Source: an uncultured Eubacteriales bacterium (GTDB lineage: Bacteria > Bacillota > Clostridia > Oscillospirales > Oscillospiraceae). From it: a stretch of 64,000 bases of DNA. Shown here in pieces: positions 17,145-28,376 of this stretch. The position numbers and the translations under genes are program-made. Position 1 is the stretch's first letter. The number at the start of each line of letters is the position of its first letter. The stretch is from contig ONEB01000002.1 in assembly GCA_900316745.1 (NCBI GenBank), positions 94,241-158,240 on the forward strand. Reading direction: 5' to 3'. The notes beneath the pieces are model-generated. The model was not told the DNA's origin, ran no database searches, and was given only the letters and a program-made list of their open reading frames with translations.

Positions 17145-18144
17145 TGAACCCGCCGCCCAATACCCGGTCGCCGTCGTAAAGGACGGCGCTCTGTCCCGGC
17201 GCGGGCGCGCGCACCGGCTCGTCGCACGCGATGCGCACCCTGTCGCCCTCGGGATAGACGGTGCAGGGCGGGTTTTCCCACTTCGTGTGGCGGACGCGCA
17301 CCGTGGCGCGGATCGGCGTCTCGGGGCGCGGGATGATCCAGTTAAAGTTGCGTGCGAGCACGGTCGTCTTGAACAGCTCGTCCCAGTAGGCGAGCTCGAT
17401 CGTGTTTGTGCTCGCGTCGATGCGGGAGATGTAGACCTTGCGGTCGTTTATCAGTCCCGGTCGGCGCTGCCCGACCGTGTAGCGGCAGATGCCGTCGTGC
17501 GCGCCGACGACCTCGCCGTGCAGGACGAAAGCGCCCGGGCCGGGGAGCGGCGCGCGCCGCGCCATCCACGAGGCGTAGTCCTTGTCCGGGATGAAGCAGA
17601 TCTCCATGCTGTCGGGCTTGTGCGCGACGGGGATGCCGAAGCGCTCGGCAAGCGCGCGCACCTCCGCCTTTTCGTACCCGCCGAGGGGCAGAAGGAGTCT
17701 CTGAACCTGCTCGGGCAGGAGACGGCAGAGCATGTAGCTCTGGTCGTTCGCGGGGCGGCCCTTGCAGAGCGCCCCGTTTTCCGTGCGGGCGTAGTGCCCC
17801 GTGGCAATAAACTGCGCGTCCAGCCGGTCGGCGCACGCCAGGAGCGCTTTGAACTTCACCGTCGGGTTGCAGAGGATGCAGGGGTTCGGGGTCTGCCCCG
17901 CGCGGTAGGCCGCCTCGAACGGGGCGCAGACCTTTTCCTCCAGCTCGGCGCGGATGTCCTGCACGAGAAGCTCCGCGCCGAGACGCTCCGCGACGGCGGC
18001 GGCGTCGCGCGCGCCGTCGGGGGAAACGCCGTTTTCGAGGTACAGCCCCGTCACTTCATAGCCCTGCTCGCGCAGGAGCGCTGCGCACACCGCGCTGTCC
18101 ACGCCGCCGGAGAGGCCGAGGACGACGCGCTTAAAATTTCTCAT
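17137..18144 (-). CDS. mnmA: tRNA-specific 2-thiouridylase MnmA
   Basis: Thiolates U34 of tRNA(Lys, Glu, Gln) using ATP and sulfur relayed to its cysteines. Of 335 residues, SGGVDS (PP-loop) is at about residue 12, the first catalytic cysteine is in PNPCILCNP near residue 94, and the second is in EICFIPD near residue 191. ATGA overlap with mnmG makes a two-gene tRNA wobble-uridine modification operon. The last sense codon and stop lie in the 3' end of the 117-nt repeat, so the C-terminus may have been reset by that repeat. Confidence 0.96.
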   Translation of the reverse strand: MRNFKRVVLGLSGGVDSAVCAALLREQGYEVTGLYLENGVSPDGARDAAAVAERLGAELLVQDIRAELEEKVCAPFEAAYRAGQTPNPCILCNPTVKFKALLACADRLDAQFIATGHYARTENGALCKGRPANDQSYMLCRLLPEQVQRLLLPLGGYEKAEVRALAERFGIPVAHKPDSMEICFIPDKDYASWMARRAPLPGPGAFVLHGEVVGAHDGICRYTVGQRRPGLINDRKVYISRIDASTNTIELAYWDELFKTTVLARNFNWIIPRPETPIRATVRVRHTKWENPPCTVYPEGDRVRIACDEPVRAPAPGQSAVLYDGDRVLGGGFIV

Positions 18145-20018
18145 GCCTGTCCCTCCATCTGCAGATACACCATCAGCGCCGCGATGTCCGCGGGGCTGAC
18201 GCCGGAGATGCGGCTCGCCTGACCGATGTTCGCGGGGCGGATCTCCTGCAGCTTCTGCCGCGCCTCCAGACGCAGGCAGGTGACGGTCGTGTAGTCGAGG
18301 TCACGGGGCAGCGTCCGGCGCTCCAGACGCTCAAACTCCGCGACCTGCTTGAGCTGCCGCTTGATGTAGCCCGCGTATTTGAGTCTGATCTCCGCCTGCT
18401 GCGTCACCGCGCGGGGGAGCGCCGGACGGTCAGAGTCGAACGGCGCGAGATCGGCATAGTGCAGCTGCGGGCGGCGCAGGAGGTCTGCAAGGGAGACGCC
18501 CGTCGTCGTCGGCGCGGTGCCGTGTGCGGCCAAAAGCGCCTGCAGCGCCTTTGAGGGCGCGACGTGCGTGCGCTCCAGGCGAGCCATCTCCGCGTCCACG
18601 GCGCGGTATTTTTCCTCGACCGCTTTCAGACGCTCGTCGGAAACAAGCCCGATGCGGTGCCCGATGTGCGTCAGGCGCTCGTCGGCGTTGTCCTGCCGGT
18701 GCAGCAGGCGGTACTCCGAGCGCGAGGTCATGATGCGGTAGGGCTCGTTCGTGCCCTTCGTCACGAGATCGTCGATCAGCGTTCCGATATACCCGTCCGA
18801 GCGGCGGAGGATCAGAGGGTCTTCGCCTTTGATTTTCAGTGCTGCATTCACGCCGGCGACAAAGCCCTGCACGGCGGCCTCCTCATAGCCGGAGGAGCCG
18901 TTGAACTGCCCCGCGCCGTAGAGCCCGGGGATTTTTTTCGCCTCCAGCGTGGGGCGCAGCTCCGTGGGGTCGACGCAGTCATACTCGATCGCGTAGGCGC
19001 AGCGCGTCATCTCCGCGTGCTCCAGCCCGGGGAGCGTGTGCAGCATCTCGACCTGCACCTCCTCGGGGAGGCTGGAGGAAAAGCCCTGGATGTAGATCTC
19101 CTCCGTGTTCAGACCCATCGGCTCCAGAAAGAGCTGGTGGCGCTCCTTGTCCGGGAACGTCATGATCTTCGTCTCGATGCTCGGGCAGTAGCGCGGCCCC
19201 ACGCCCTCGATCACGCCGGAGTAGATCGGGCTGCGGTCGAGATTTTCGCGGATGATCGCGTGCGTGCGTTCGTTCGTGTAGGTCAGCCAGCAGGTGACGC
19301 GGTTTTCGGGCGCGTGCTGCGTCTCGAAGCTGAACGGCTCGATCTCCTCGTCGCCGGGCTGCACCTCCAGTTTGGAGAAGTCCACGGTGCGGGCGTTCAC
19401 GCGCGGGGGCGTGCCGGTCTTGAACCGGCGCATGGAAAGTCCGAGACGCTGGCAGCATTCCGCGAGCGGTCCCGCCGCGGCAAGGCCGTCGGGGCCGGAA
19501 TCGCGCAGCACCTCGCCCACGATCGTCCGCCCGCGCAGGTAGGTGCCGGTCGCGAGGATCGCGGCCTGACACGTCCACACCGCGCCCGTCGCCGTCACGA
19601 CGGCGCAGACCGCGCCGCGCGCATCCAGCTCCACGGAGACGACCTCCGCCTGCTTGACGCGGAGATGCGCCTGCGTCTCCAGCGTGTGCTTCATGACCTC
19701 CTGATAGCGCCGCCTGTCCGCCTGCGCGCGCAGGGAGTGGACGGCGGGACCCTTGCCGCGGTTGAGCATCCGGTACTGGATGCAGGCCTGATCCGCCGCG
19801 CGCGCCATCTCGCCGCCGAGGGCGTCGAGCTCGCGCACGAGATGGCCCTTGCCCGTGCCGCCGATGGCGGGGTTGCAGGGCATGTTCCCCACGGCGTCCA
19901 GATTGATCGTAAAGCACACGGTGTCGAGCCCCAGCCGCGCGGCTGCCAGCGCCGCCTCGATGCCGGCGTGTCCCGCGCCGACCACGGCGACGTCGCAGGT
20001 GCCTGCGTTGTATCGCAT
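18141..20018 (-). CDS. mnmG: tRNA uridine 5-carboxymethylaminomethyl modification protein MnmG
   Basis: An FAD-dependent protein that, with MnmE, installs the cmnm5 group at U34 of tRNAs. The 625 residues begin with the FAD-binding [12 protein letters not shown] and contain [25 protein letters not shown], and the C-terminal [10 protein letters not shown] helical region. The start ATG has GAGGTGAT upstream. mnmA follows with a 4-base overlap. mnmE is not in the window. Assignment is certain from full-length conservation. Confidence 0.97.
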   Translation of the reverse strand: MRYNAGTCDVAVVGAGHAGIEAALAAARLGLDTVCFTINLDAVGNMPCNPAIGGTGKGHLVRELDALGGEMARAADQACIQYRMLNRGKGPAVHSLRAQADRRRYQEVMKHTLETQAHLRVKQAEVVSVELDARGAVCAVVTATGAVWTCQAAILATGTYLRGRTIVGEVLRDSGPDGLAAAGPLAECCQRLGLSMRRFKTGTPPRVNARTVDFSKLEVQPGDEEIEPFSFETQHAPENRVTCWLTYTNERTHAIIRENLDRSPIYSGVIEGVGPRYCPSIETKIMTFPDKERHQLFLEPMGLNTEEIYIQGFSSSLPEEVQVEMLHTLPGLEHAEMTRCAYAIEYDCVDPTELRPTLEAKKIPGLYGAGQFNGSSGYEEAAVQGFVAGVNAALKIKGEDPLILRRSDGYIGTLIDDLVTKGTNEPYRIMTSRSEYRLLHRQDNADERLTHIGHRIGLVSDERLKAVEEKYRAVDAEMARLERTHVAPSKALQALLAAHGTAPTTTGVSLADLLRRPQLHYADLAPFDSDRPALPRAVTQQAEIRLKYAGYIKRQLKQVAEFERLERRTLPRDLDYTTVTCLRLEARQKLQEIRPANIGQASRISGVSPADIAALMVYLQMEGQA

Positions 20019-20093
20019 GGTGTATCACCTCGAAATGATTGTGTAAAACAATATTTTAATATGAACCGTCAGAAAATGCAAGCAATGAAGGAC

Positions 20094-20167
20094 GGGCGGC
20101 AGATTGCCGCCCCTACCGTCTGCGGAAATCCAATTTAGAACGTAGGGGCGGATATCATCCGCCCGCC
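20094..20167. repeat. Paired palindromic repeat
   Basis: GGGCGGCAGATTGCCGCCCCTAC and GTAGGGGCGGATATCATCCGCCC are separated by about 28 bases without the usual CACCC core. It lies between the divergent mnmG and dgt genes; an A/T-rich stretch to 20235 probably holds their promoters. Confidence 0.8.
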
Positions 20168-20256
20168 CGTTCCATAAAAAAATCAAAAATTTTTTCAAAA
20201 AAAGAGGGTTTTGCGGACTGAACGTCGTATAAGTATTATGTGGGGAGGAATGAATC

Positions 20257-21261
20257 ATGGCGAATGCAAGACAGCAGCGCGAGAAATTGGAGGAATTGCT
20301 CGTATGCAGGTACGGCGTGCGCGCCGCCTCGTCCCGGGGGCGAAAGACGCCGGAGGAGGAGTGCCAGATGCGCACCTGCTTCCAGCGCGACGTCGACCGC
20401 ATCACGCACGCGAAGTCCTTCCGCCGCTTAAAGCACAAGACGCAGGTGTTCCTGCAGCCCGAGGGCGACCACTACCGCACGAGACTGACCCACACGCTGG
20501 AAGTCGCGCGCATCGCCCGCACCGCGGCGCGCGCCCTGCGCTTAAACGAGGACCTCACGGAGGCCATCAGTCTCGGCCACGACCTCGGCCACACGCCGTT
20601 CGGTCACGCGGGCGAGCGGGCGCTCGACGAGATCCACGCCGGCGGCTTTCGCCACTATGAGCAGAGCCTGCGCGTGGTGGACAGGCTCGAGCGCGACGGG
20701 CGCGGCCTGAACCTCTGCGACGAGACGCGTATCGGCATCCTGAACCACACGACCGGCCAGCCGCGCGACACGCTGGAGGCGGACGTCGTGCGCATCGCCG
20801 ACCACATCGCCTACATGAACCACGATCTCGACGACGCCGTCCGCGCTTCGATCCTCACGCCGGAGGACGTGCCGCAGATCGTCAGAGAGCGCATCGGCAA
20901 CCGCAACTCCGAGCGCATCAACTCCATGCTCGTCGATCTCATCGGGCATTCGGAAGAGGGCGAGATCCGCTTTTCTCCCGAGATGCAGGAGGCCTACGAC
21001 GTGTTCCACGGCTTCATGTATGAGGCCGTGTACCGCAACCCCGTCGCCAAGGGCGAGGAGCAGAAGGTGCTCGGCATCCTCGGCGGCATCTGGGACTATT
21101 ACGTCAGGCACGTGGACGAGCTGTCGGCCGTGTTTCGCGCCGTCGCGGAGGACGAGGGCCCGGAGCGCGCCGTGTGCGACTATATCTCCGGCATGACGGA
21201 CGCCTACGCGCTGGAGGTGTACGGGAGGCTGTATATCCCGGTGGCCTGGTCGATCAAATAA
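20257..21261 (+). CDS. dgt: Deoxyguanosinetriphosphate triphosphohydrolase-like protein
   Basis: An HD-domain dNTP triphosphohydrolase of 334 residues. Metal ligands are visible in RLTHTLEVARIAR (His) and LGHDLGHTPFGHAGE (His-Asp), followed by the conserved IADHIAYMNHDLDDA helix near residue 187. It may hydrolyse dGTP or other dNTPs. A strong GGGGAGGAATG precedes the start. Placement immediately upstream of dnaG and rpoD is the usual Clostridia arrangement and links nucleotide pools to replication priming. The symbol follows family usage; substrate specificity is not proven. Confidence 0.93.
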   Translation: MANARQQREKLEELLVCRYGVRAASSRGRKTPEEECQMRTCFQRDVDRITHAKSFRRLKHKTQVFLQPEGDHYRTRLTHTLEVARIARTAARALRLNEDLTEAISLGHDLGHTPFGHAGERALDEIHAGGFRHYEQSLRVVDRLERDGRGLNLCDETRIGILNHTTGQPRDTLEADVVRIADHIAYMNHDLDDAVRASILTPEDVPQIVRERIGNRNSERINSMLVDLIGHSEEGEIRFSPEMQEAYDVFHGFMYEAVYRNPVAKGEEQKVLGILGGIWDYYVRHVDELSAVFRAVAEDEGPERAVCDYISGMTDAYALEVYGRLYIPVAWSIK

Positions 21262-21268
21262 ATGCGCG

Positions 21269-21341
21269 GCGGCGGGCGGATGGTATCCGCCCCTACGGCA
21301 CCCCGTGGGTGCGCCTGTCCCTGTAGGGGCGGCAATCTGCC
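21269..21341. repeat. Paired palindromic repeat
   Basis: GGGCGGATGGTATCCGCCCCTAC and TGTAGGGGCGGCAATCTGCCGCCC with a CACCCCGTGGGTG core fill most of the dgt-dnaG gap. Confidence 0.8.
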
Positions 21342-21375
21342 GCCCGTTTCAGAAGCAAGAAGGTGAAAGAAAAGT

Positions 21376-23113
21376 ATGCCTCAATTCTCCGAGCAATTCC
21401 TGCAGGAGCTGTCGGAGCGGAATGATATCGTGGACGTGGTGAGCGGCTATGTGCAGCTGACCAAGCGCAGCGGGTCGAATCTCTTCGGCCTGTGTCCGTT
21501 TCACTCAGAGAAGACGCCGTCGTTCTCCGTCTCGCCGGACAAGCAGATCTACCACTGCTTCGGCTGCGGCAAGGGCGGGAGCGTGATCGGCTTCATCATG
21601 GAGATCGAAAATCTCTCGTTCCCGGACGCGGTGGGCTTTCTCGCCCGCCGGGCGGGGATGGCGATGCCGGAGGAAAACGACCACGGCGAATCGAAGCGCC
21701 GCGAGCGCATGCTGCACCTGAATCGCGACGCCGCGCGCTTTTTCCACGAGCAGCTCAAAACGCCCGCCGGACAGACCGCGCGCGATTACATCGCCCGGCG
21801 CGGGCTGACGGCGCGCACGGTCACAAACTTCGGCCTCGGCTTTGCGCCGAACACCTGGTCGAGTCTCACGGACGCGATGAAGCAAAAGGGCTACTCCGAG
21901 CGCGAGCTCTTCGAGGCCGGACTCGTCCGGCAGGGCAAGAGCGGGCGCGGCGTCTACGACACGTTCCGCAACCGCCTCATGTTTCCCGTCATCGACGTGC
22001 GCGGGAACGTCATCGGCTTCTCCGGCCGCATCCTCGACGACGGTGAGCCGAAGTACATGAACAGCCCCGAAACGCTGGTATTCAGCAAAAGCCACAATCT
22101 GTTCGCGCTGAATCTGGCTAAAAAGTCAAAAAGCGGGTATCTTATCCTTGCCGAGGGCAATATCGACGTCGCCTCGCTCCATCAGGCGGGGTTCGACTCG
22201 GCGGTGGCCTCGCTCGGCACATCGCTCACCGACGCGCAGGCGCGGCTTATGAGCCGGTATGTCAGTGAGGTCGTCATCGCCTACGACAACGACGGCGCGG
22301 GCCAGAAGGCCGCCCAGCGCGCGATCACGATTTTGGAGAAGCTCGACGTGCGCGTGCGCGTGCTGCGCATGGAGGGCGCGAAGGATCCGGATGAATACAT
22401 CGCGAAGTTCGGGCCCGACGCCTTTCGCAATCTGCTGGAGAAGTCGGAAAACCACGTGGAGTACCGGCTCGACAGCCTGAAGGCGAACTTTGACCTTACG
22501 AGCGACGAGCAGAAAGTCGCCTTTCTCAAGGAGGCGGCGGACATCGTCGCGCAGCTGCCCGGCGCGGTGGAGCGCGAGGTATACGCCATGCGCCTGTCGG
22601 AGCAGACGGGCGTGCCGCGCGCGGCGGTGCTTGACGAGGTGTCGAGACGGCGAAAGCAGCGCGCCCGGCGGGAGCACAAAGAGGTACAGCGAACGGAATC
22701 CCGTCCTGTGCGCGTCGCAGAAGAACCGCTCAAAGGGGTGCGCATTCAGGACACAGAAGCTGCCGCCGCAGAGCGAAATCTGATACAGTTTCTCTGCCAT
22801 GATCCGGCGCTGTTTCGCACAAGGGAGCCGCCTGATGCCGCACTGTTTGTTACGCCGGAATTTCGACACATTTATGAGGTTCTGAGCGAACGAGCGAAGC
22901 GGGGAGAATCACTCGATCCCGCTGTGCTCACAGGCGAACTCAGCAGCGTGGAATTCGGAATGCTGACAACGATGCTCAATGCGCCGACGGAGCTTTCCAA
23001 CAGTGAAAAGGCGCTGGAGGATTGTATTTACATTTTGAGGAAAAAACAACATGGATCCGGCAATGACACGGATCTTTCTGCATTGCAAAAGCAGATGATT
23101 GAAAAAAAGGGAT

Positions 23114-23124
<11 letters not shown>
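21376..23124 (+). CDS. dnaG: DNA primase
   Basis: Synthesises RNA primers at the fork. The 582 residues comprise the CHC2 zinc finger ([12 protein letters not shown]...HCFGCGKGG, residues about 38-65), the TOPRIM catalytic domain ([15 protein letters not shown] and [11 protein letters not shown], about residues 257-310), and a C-terminal helicase-binding region. From about 22690 codon use becomes more A/T-rich than upstream, so the C-terminal helicase-interaction domain evolves differently or was exchanged. The primary sigma factor gene overlaps or directly abuts its stop, indicating coupled translation. Confidence 0.97.
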
Positions 23125-24331
<1,207 letters not shown>

Positions 24332-24349
24332 AATAAAGGAGAGAGAACG

Positions 24350-24601
24350 ATGAAAGACAACTTCATGACCCTAACGAAGCAGTACGGCAAGCCAATCTGT
24401 GTGGCGCTCTATGCCGTCTCGGCGGCGATGGCGGCGAGAAAACGCGTCACGCCGTTTCTGTCGCTGCTCGGCATGCACGCCGCGGAGTACTGGCTGATCG
24501 GCAAGAACGTCGCCGCGGAAAAGGGTCTCACAAAGGGCGAAGGCCTCGCCCAGTGCCTGGCCTTCGGCTTCACGTGGTGGCTGCCGGAGAAGCAGGCGTG
24601 A
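24350..24601 (+). CDS. Small membrane protein of unknown function
   Basis: An 83-residue product preceded by AAAGGAGAGAG, 18 bases after rpoD. It is moderately hydrophobic (PICVALYAVSAAMAARKRV and LAQCLAFGFTWWLP), with two possible membrane or amphipathic helices, and no motif I recognise. Its stop overlaps the start of the lipoprotein gene (GTGA), so both are probably translated together. Codon use matches neighbours, which supports a real gene. No function can be proposed. Confidence 0.6.
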   Translation: MKDNFMTLTKQYGKPICVALYAVSAAMAARKRVTPFLSLLGMHAAEYWLIGKNVAAEKGLTKGEGLAQCLAFGFTWWLPEKQA

Positions 24602-25455
24602 GCCGGACGAAGCGTTACATCGCGCTGGCGCTCACGCTCGTGCTGGCGCTTGCGCTCGCGGCATGCAGCTTCTCCGTCGACAGGACGCCGGAAGAGACGC
24701 CGCAGGCCGATCCGCTGCGGGACTTTGCCGCGACGAGCGAGAACGAGCAGTGCAGCTTCGCCATGACGAAGCCGGTGGAGAACGAGACGAACTATGAGGT
24801 CGGCGTCCGGCTGGAAAACCGCAGCGACGCGCAGATGAGCTTCATCGTCGACGCCGGGGGCTACAACGGCTTCAGCCTCCTCAACGGGGACTTCGGCACG
24901 TTCGAGACCGTCGAGCCCGGTCAGACCAGAGAGACGAGCTTCACGATCGACAAGGGCATGCTCGCGCTCTGCGGCGTAAAGCAGATCGACACGATGGACG
25001 TTTCGGTGCGCGCGTATCTGGACACGGGAGAGAACGTGCTCGACGGCGAGCTCACGCTCCGGCTGAACGAAAACGCGCAGGAGCCCGCGCCCCTCGCGCT
25101 TGCGCATGAGGCCGTGCTCATCGACGAAAACGGCGTGCGCATCACGATCGGAAACCCGACCCTCGACGCCGACGCGCCATACGTGATGCTCTGCTGCGAA
25201 AACAGCACCGACGCCGAGCTTGCGCTCACGACGGAGAACTTCCGGTACAACGGCGGCGCATGCACGGATTACAACAGCTTCCTGCTGCCAGCCGGCAGGA
25301 CGGGCTATGCGCAGATCCGCCTCAACACCGACACGCTGGAGCAGCTGGGCCTCGCGCCCGGGGATCTTGAGGAGCTTGCGTTCGATCTCAGGCTCGAAAC
25401 CTTTGCCGACGGGACCGAGCTCAGCCGGCAGACCGTGACGTACAGCGTGCAGTGA
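24598..25455 (+). CDS. Putative lipoprotein
   Basis: About 285 residues. It starts at a GTG overlapping the preceding stop. The N-terminus is a type II signal peptide: SRTKRYIALALTLVLALALAAC with the lipobox LAAC at about residue 21, then an acidic Pro/Glu/Thr linker. The mature part is rich in beta-strand-like phrases (YEVGVRLENRSDAQMSF, ENSTDAELALT) in two similar halves, suggesting two Ig-like or carbohydrate-binding-like domains. An upstream in-frame start at 24553 was rejected for lack of a ribosome site. The function is unknown; it is likely anchored on the outer face of the membrane. Confidence 0.75.
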   Translation: MSRTKRYIALALTLVLALALAACSFSVDRTPEETPQADPLRDFAATSENEQCSFAMTKPVENETNYEVGVRLENRSDAQMSFIVDAGGYNGFSLLNGDFGTFETVEPGQTRETSFTIDKGMLALCGVKQIDTMDVSVRAYLDTGENVLDGELTLRLNENAQEPAPLALAHEAVLIDENGVRITIGNPTLDADAPYVMLCCENSTDAELALTTENFRYNGGACTDYNSFLLPAGRTGYAQIRLNTDTLEQLGLAPGDLEELAFDLRLETFADGTELSRQTVTYSVQ

Positions 25456-25478
25456 CGATCCAAACCGCACACGCATCA

Positions 25479-25511
25479 CCGCCGCATCCGACAAGGGTGC
25501 GGCGGTTTTTC
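25479..25511 (+). terminator. Terminator after the lipoprotein gene
   Basis: Hairpin CCGCCGCA / TGCGGCGG with a ten-base loop, followed by TTTTT. Confidence 0.85.
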
Positions 25512-25600
25512 CCTCTTGCGTTTCCATTGAAAAAGGAGTAAAATATCATCTGTGCATTTTCGTTGTAATGCGATTTAAATAGGAAAAGAGGCAACCCATC

Positions 25601-26578
25601 ATGGATCTGACTGTTGCAGCGTCCGCGCTGCGATTCGGCGCGCTGCTGTCGCGTCTGCCCGGCGGCGTCGCGCAGGGCATCATCTGGGGCATCATGGCGC
25701 TGGGCGTGTACATCACGTTCCGTCTGCTGGACGTCGCCGACCTGTCCGTGGACGGCACGTTCACCACCGGCGGCGCCGTCACGGTCGCGCTGGTCTTCGG
25801 CGGCATGCATCCCGCGCTGGCGCTTCTGATCGCCGTGCTCGCGGGCCTGCTCGCGGGTCTCGTCACCGGCATCCTGCATACCAAGCTCGGCATCCCCGCC
25901 ATCCTCGCCGGTATCCTCACGCAGTTCGGCCTGTATTCGATCAACCTGCGCATCATGGGCAAGGCGAACATCGCCATCCAGCGCGGCACGAAGCTGATGC
26001 TCTCCCTCGGCGCGGTGCCGAAGGCGATCCTCGTCGGCGGGGCGTTCGCGCTCGTGCTGATCGCGCTGCTGTACTGGTACTTCGGCACGGAGCAGGGCTC
26101 CGCCATCCGCGCCACGGGCTCCAACCCCGCCATGAGCCGCGCCCAGGGCATCAACATCGACGCGATGAAGGTGCTGGGTCTCGCGCTCTCGAACGCCGTC
26201 GTCGCGCTCTCCGGCGGTCTGATGGCGCAGTTTCAGGGCTACGCGGACATCAACATGGGCCGCGGCGCCATCGTCATCGGTCTCGCCGCCGTCATCATCG
26301 GCGAGGTGCTGTGCGACGCGATCTTCCGCAAGGGCACCAGCTTCTGGGTGCGCCTCTGCTTCGTGCTCGTCGGCGGCATCGTGTATTATATCGTCATGAG
26401 CATCATCCTGTGGCTGAAGCTGAACACCGACGATCTGAAGCTCTTCACGGCGATCCTCGTCGCGGTCTTCCTCGCCGTGCCGTATCTTCAGGCTCAGCGC
26501 GTCAGCTCGTTCCACAACGCCGGCCGCCAGAGCGCCGCGCTGCGCAAGGCCGCCTCGGCCGGGAAGGAGGGCAAATAA
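25601..26578 (+). CDS. ABC transporter permease (TrpX-type family)
   Basis: A 325-residue inner-membrane permease with about eight helices, of the putative tryptophan/tyrosine-type ABC permease family related to branched-chain amino acid permeases. Diagnostic phrases are GIMALGVYITFRLLDVADLSVDG and RATGSNPAMSRAQGIN, and the EAA-like loop between late helices. The ATPase gene follows directly. The substrate-binding lipoprotein that normally precedes such permeases is not here; the lipoprotein at 24598 does not look like a periplasmic-binding protein. The substrate is unknown. Confidence 0.85.
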   Translation: MDLTVAASALRFGALLSRLPGGVAQGIIWGIMALGVYITFRLLDVADLSVDGTFTTGGAVTVALVFGGMHPALALLIAVLAGLLAGLVTGILHTKLGIPAILAGILTQFGLYSINLRIMGKANIAIQRGTKLMLSLGAVPKAILVGGAFALVLIALLYWYFGTEQGSAIRATGSNPAMSRAQGINIDAMKVLGLALSNAVVALSGGLMAQFQGYADINMGRGAIVIGLAAVIIGEVLCDAIFRKGTSFWVRLCFVLVGGIVYYIVMSIILWLKLNTDDLKLFTAILVAVFLAVPYLQAQRVSSFHNAGRQSAALRKAASAGKEGK

Positions 26579-26579
26579 G

Positions 26580-27377
26580 ATGCTGAAGCTTGAACACGTC
26601 TCCAAGACTTTCAACCCCGGCACGATCAATGAAAAGCGCGCCCTGCAGGACGTCTGCCTGCGGCTGGCGCCGGGTGATTTCGTCACGGTCATCGGCGGCA
26701 ACGGCGCGGGCAAATCCACGCTCCTGAATGCCGTCGCGGGCGTCTGGCCCGTGGACAAGGGGTCGATTTTAGTCGACAACGCGGACGTGACGGGACTGCC
26801 CGAGCACAGGCGCGCGGCGTTCATCGGCCGCGTGTTCCAGGACCCCATGACCGGCACCGCGCCGAACATGCAGCTGGAGGAAAATCTCGCCCTCGCCGCG
26901 AGGCGCGGAAAGCGCCGGGGTCTCGGCTGGGGCGTCACGAAGGCCGAGCGCGAGGAATACCACGAGCGGCTGAAGATCCTCGGCCTCGGGCTGGAGGATC
27001 GTCTGACCGTGAAGGTGGGGCTGCTCTCCGGCGGCCAGCGTCAGGCGCTGACGCTGCTGATGGCGGCGATGCAGGACCCGAAGCTGCTGCTGCTCGACGA
27101 GCACACCGCCGCGCTCGACCCCGCCACGGCGAAAAAGGTGCTGGAGATCTCCGACCACATCGTGCAGGAAAATCACCTCACGACGCTCATGATCACGCAC
27201 AACATGAAAGACGCCATCGCCCACGGCAACCGCCTGATCATGATGAACGAGGGCCGCGTGATCCTCGACGTCTCCGGCGAGGAGAAGCAGCATCTCACCG
27301 TCAAGGACCTCATGGACCGCTTCGCCGCCATCGCCGGCGAGACGATCGACTCGGACGAGATCCTGCTGTCGAAGTAA
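26580..27377 (+). CDS. ABC transporter ATP-binding protein
   Basis: A 265-residue ATPase that pairs with the preceding permease. Walker A is GGNGAGKST near residue 41, the signature LLSGGQRQALTLLMA is near residue 148, and Walker B is KLLLLDEHTAALD near residue 170, followed by the H-loop ITHNM. One base separates it from the permease gene. A perfect 20-bp hairpin follows its stop. It energises import of an unidentified small solute. Confidence 0.93.
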   Translation: MLKLEHVSKTFNPGTINEKRALQDVCLRLAPGDFVTVIGGNGAGKSTLLNAVAGVWPVDKGSILVDNADVTGLPEHRRAAFIGRVFQDPMTGTAPNMQLEENLALAARRGKRRGLGWGVTKAEREEYHERLKILGLGLEDRLTVKVGLLSGGQRQALTLLMAAMQDPKLLLLDEHTAALDPATAKKVLEISDHIVQENHLTTLMITHNMKDAIAHGNRLIMMNEGRVILDVSGEEKQHLTVKDLMDRFAAIAGETIDSDEILLSK

Positions 27378-27384
27378 ATACGGC

Positions 27385-27428
27385 AAACCAACACCGCCGC
27401 ACCCGTTTGGGTGCGGCGGTGTTGGTTT
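27385..27428. terminator. Bidirectional terminator, 20-bp perfect stem
   Basis: AAACCAACACCGCCGCACCC and its exact complement flank a GTTT loop. The A/T-rich ends serve both the ABC operon and the converging repressor gene. It marks the left border of the phage-derived module. Confidence 0.85.
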
Positions 27429-27449
27429 AAAACAGGACGTCATTGCGGC

Positions 27450-28202
27450 TCAGAGATACGCGGGCTTCGGCGGTCTGCGGTCGAGCAGCACCTTGCCGTA
27501 GCACACGACGCGGCTGCCGCTGTCGGCGGAGATGACGCGGTTGGCGTCCTCGCGGCGCGGGTTTGCGCTCAGCAGAAGCAGATTGCGCGCGGCGTCCAGG
27601 CAGTACTGCTTGCACAATACGTCGCCGTCGACGAAGAACACGCCCACGTCGAATTCCTGCAGCGTCGCGTCGCGCTGGACATAGACCGTGTCGCCGTCGC
27701 GGATATAGGGCTCCATCGAGTCGCCGGAGATCGTCACGGCGAAGTCCGCGCCCACGGGCGTCTCGGACGTGCGCGGCTCCATCACATACTCCTCGCCCTC
27801 GATCGGGGAGGCGTAGCCCGCCGCGGCGGGGAAGAGATAGTGGCGGATATAGGTGACCTCGCCCGACGGCGCGTTCTGGCACAGATCCGCCTGCGAGGCG
27901 AGATACCGCGCGAAGCTCATCAGCTGCCGGCGACCCTCATGGTTGAGCGTGTCCAGCAGCGCCGAGAGCTGCTCCTGCTCGCCGTTGGTCGCGGGCGTGT
28001 CCATCGCGTCCTGCACCAGGTACGCCACCGGCACGTCGAACAACTCCGCCATCTGGCGGATCTTGCCGGTCGGGATGTCCTCCACGCGCCCGGTCTCCCA
28101 CTTGCTGACGGCGTTTTTCTGCACGCCGAGCCGTTCGCCCAGCTCCGTCTGCGTCAGCTTCAGCTCCTTGCGGTGCTTTCTGATCTTCTGTCCGATGGTC
28201 AT
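27450..28202 (-). CDS. Phage-type repressor with HTH and S24 peptidase-like domain
   Basis: A 250-residue protein. Residues 1-60 form an XRE-type helix-turn-helix (LTQTELGERLGVQKNAVSKWE). The C-terminal half is a LexA/CI-like S24 domain with ISGDSMEPYIRDGD (catalytic Ser in SGDSM) and VFFVDGDVLCKQY, where the lysine would be the second catalytic residue. Such repressors self-cleave with RecA help, releasing phage genes. It is divergent from the phage module, and a TTTTGTATCTTGCAAAAC site (28237-28254) covers its own promoter region. It probably controls the promoters at 28295 and 47205. Confidence 0.92.
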   Translation of the reverse strand: MTIGQKIRKHRKELKLTQTELGERLGVQKNAVSKWETGRVEDIPTGKIRQMAELFDVPVAYLVQDAMDTPATNGEQEQLSALLDTLNHEGRRQLMSFARYLASQADLCQNAPSGEVTYIRHYLFPAAAGYASPIEGEEYVMEPRTSETPVGADFAVTISGDSMEPYIRDGDTVYVQRDATLQEFDVGVFFVDGDVLCKQYCLDAARNLLLLSANPRREDANRVISADSGSRVVCYGKVLLDRRPPKPAYL

Positions 28203-28236
28203 GGAAAAAACCTCCCGATCCTTGTAGTTTCAACGA

Positions 28237-28254
28237 TTTTGTATCTTGCAAAAC
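28237..28254. promoter_or_regulatory. Putative repressor operator O1
   Basis: TTTTGTATCTTGCAAAAC has TTTTG/CAAAA arms. The GTATCTTG core recurs at 28288-28303 and 47198-47213. It overlaps the likely -10 region of the repressor gene. Confidence 0.5.
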
Positions 28255-28287
28255 CATTTTAGCAAAAAAAATTCAAAAAATCAAGAA

Positions 28288-28322
28288 AAGTGTCTTGACA
28301 AACGGAAAAAATGTGCTATAAT
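28288..28322 (+). promoter_or_regulatory. Promoter of the phage module with overlapping operator O2
   Basis: TTGACA (28295-28300), 16 bases, TATAAT (28317-28322). AAGTGTCTTGACAAAC (28288-28303) covers the -35 box and matches AAGTATCTTGACAAAG at 47198-47213 in 14 of 16 positions. Confidence 0.8.
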
Positions 28323-28376
28323 CCAAAGTGTCCGGTAAACGTGATAATAAAATCAGAAAGGAGCTTTTAAAGATAA

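Noticed and set aside
24553-24597. Upstream start for the lipoprotein
   Set aside because: No ribosome site, and it would put 15 residues before a normal type II signal peptide; the GTG overlapping the previous stop fits better.
27385-27428. The 20-bp perfect inverted repeat as a phage attachment site
   Set aside because: It is flanked by A/T-rich ends between converging genes, as expected of a bidirectional terminator, and no second copy is seen at the other end of the module.
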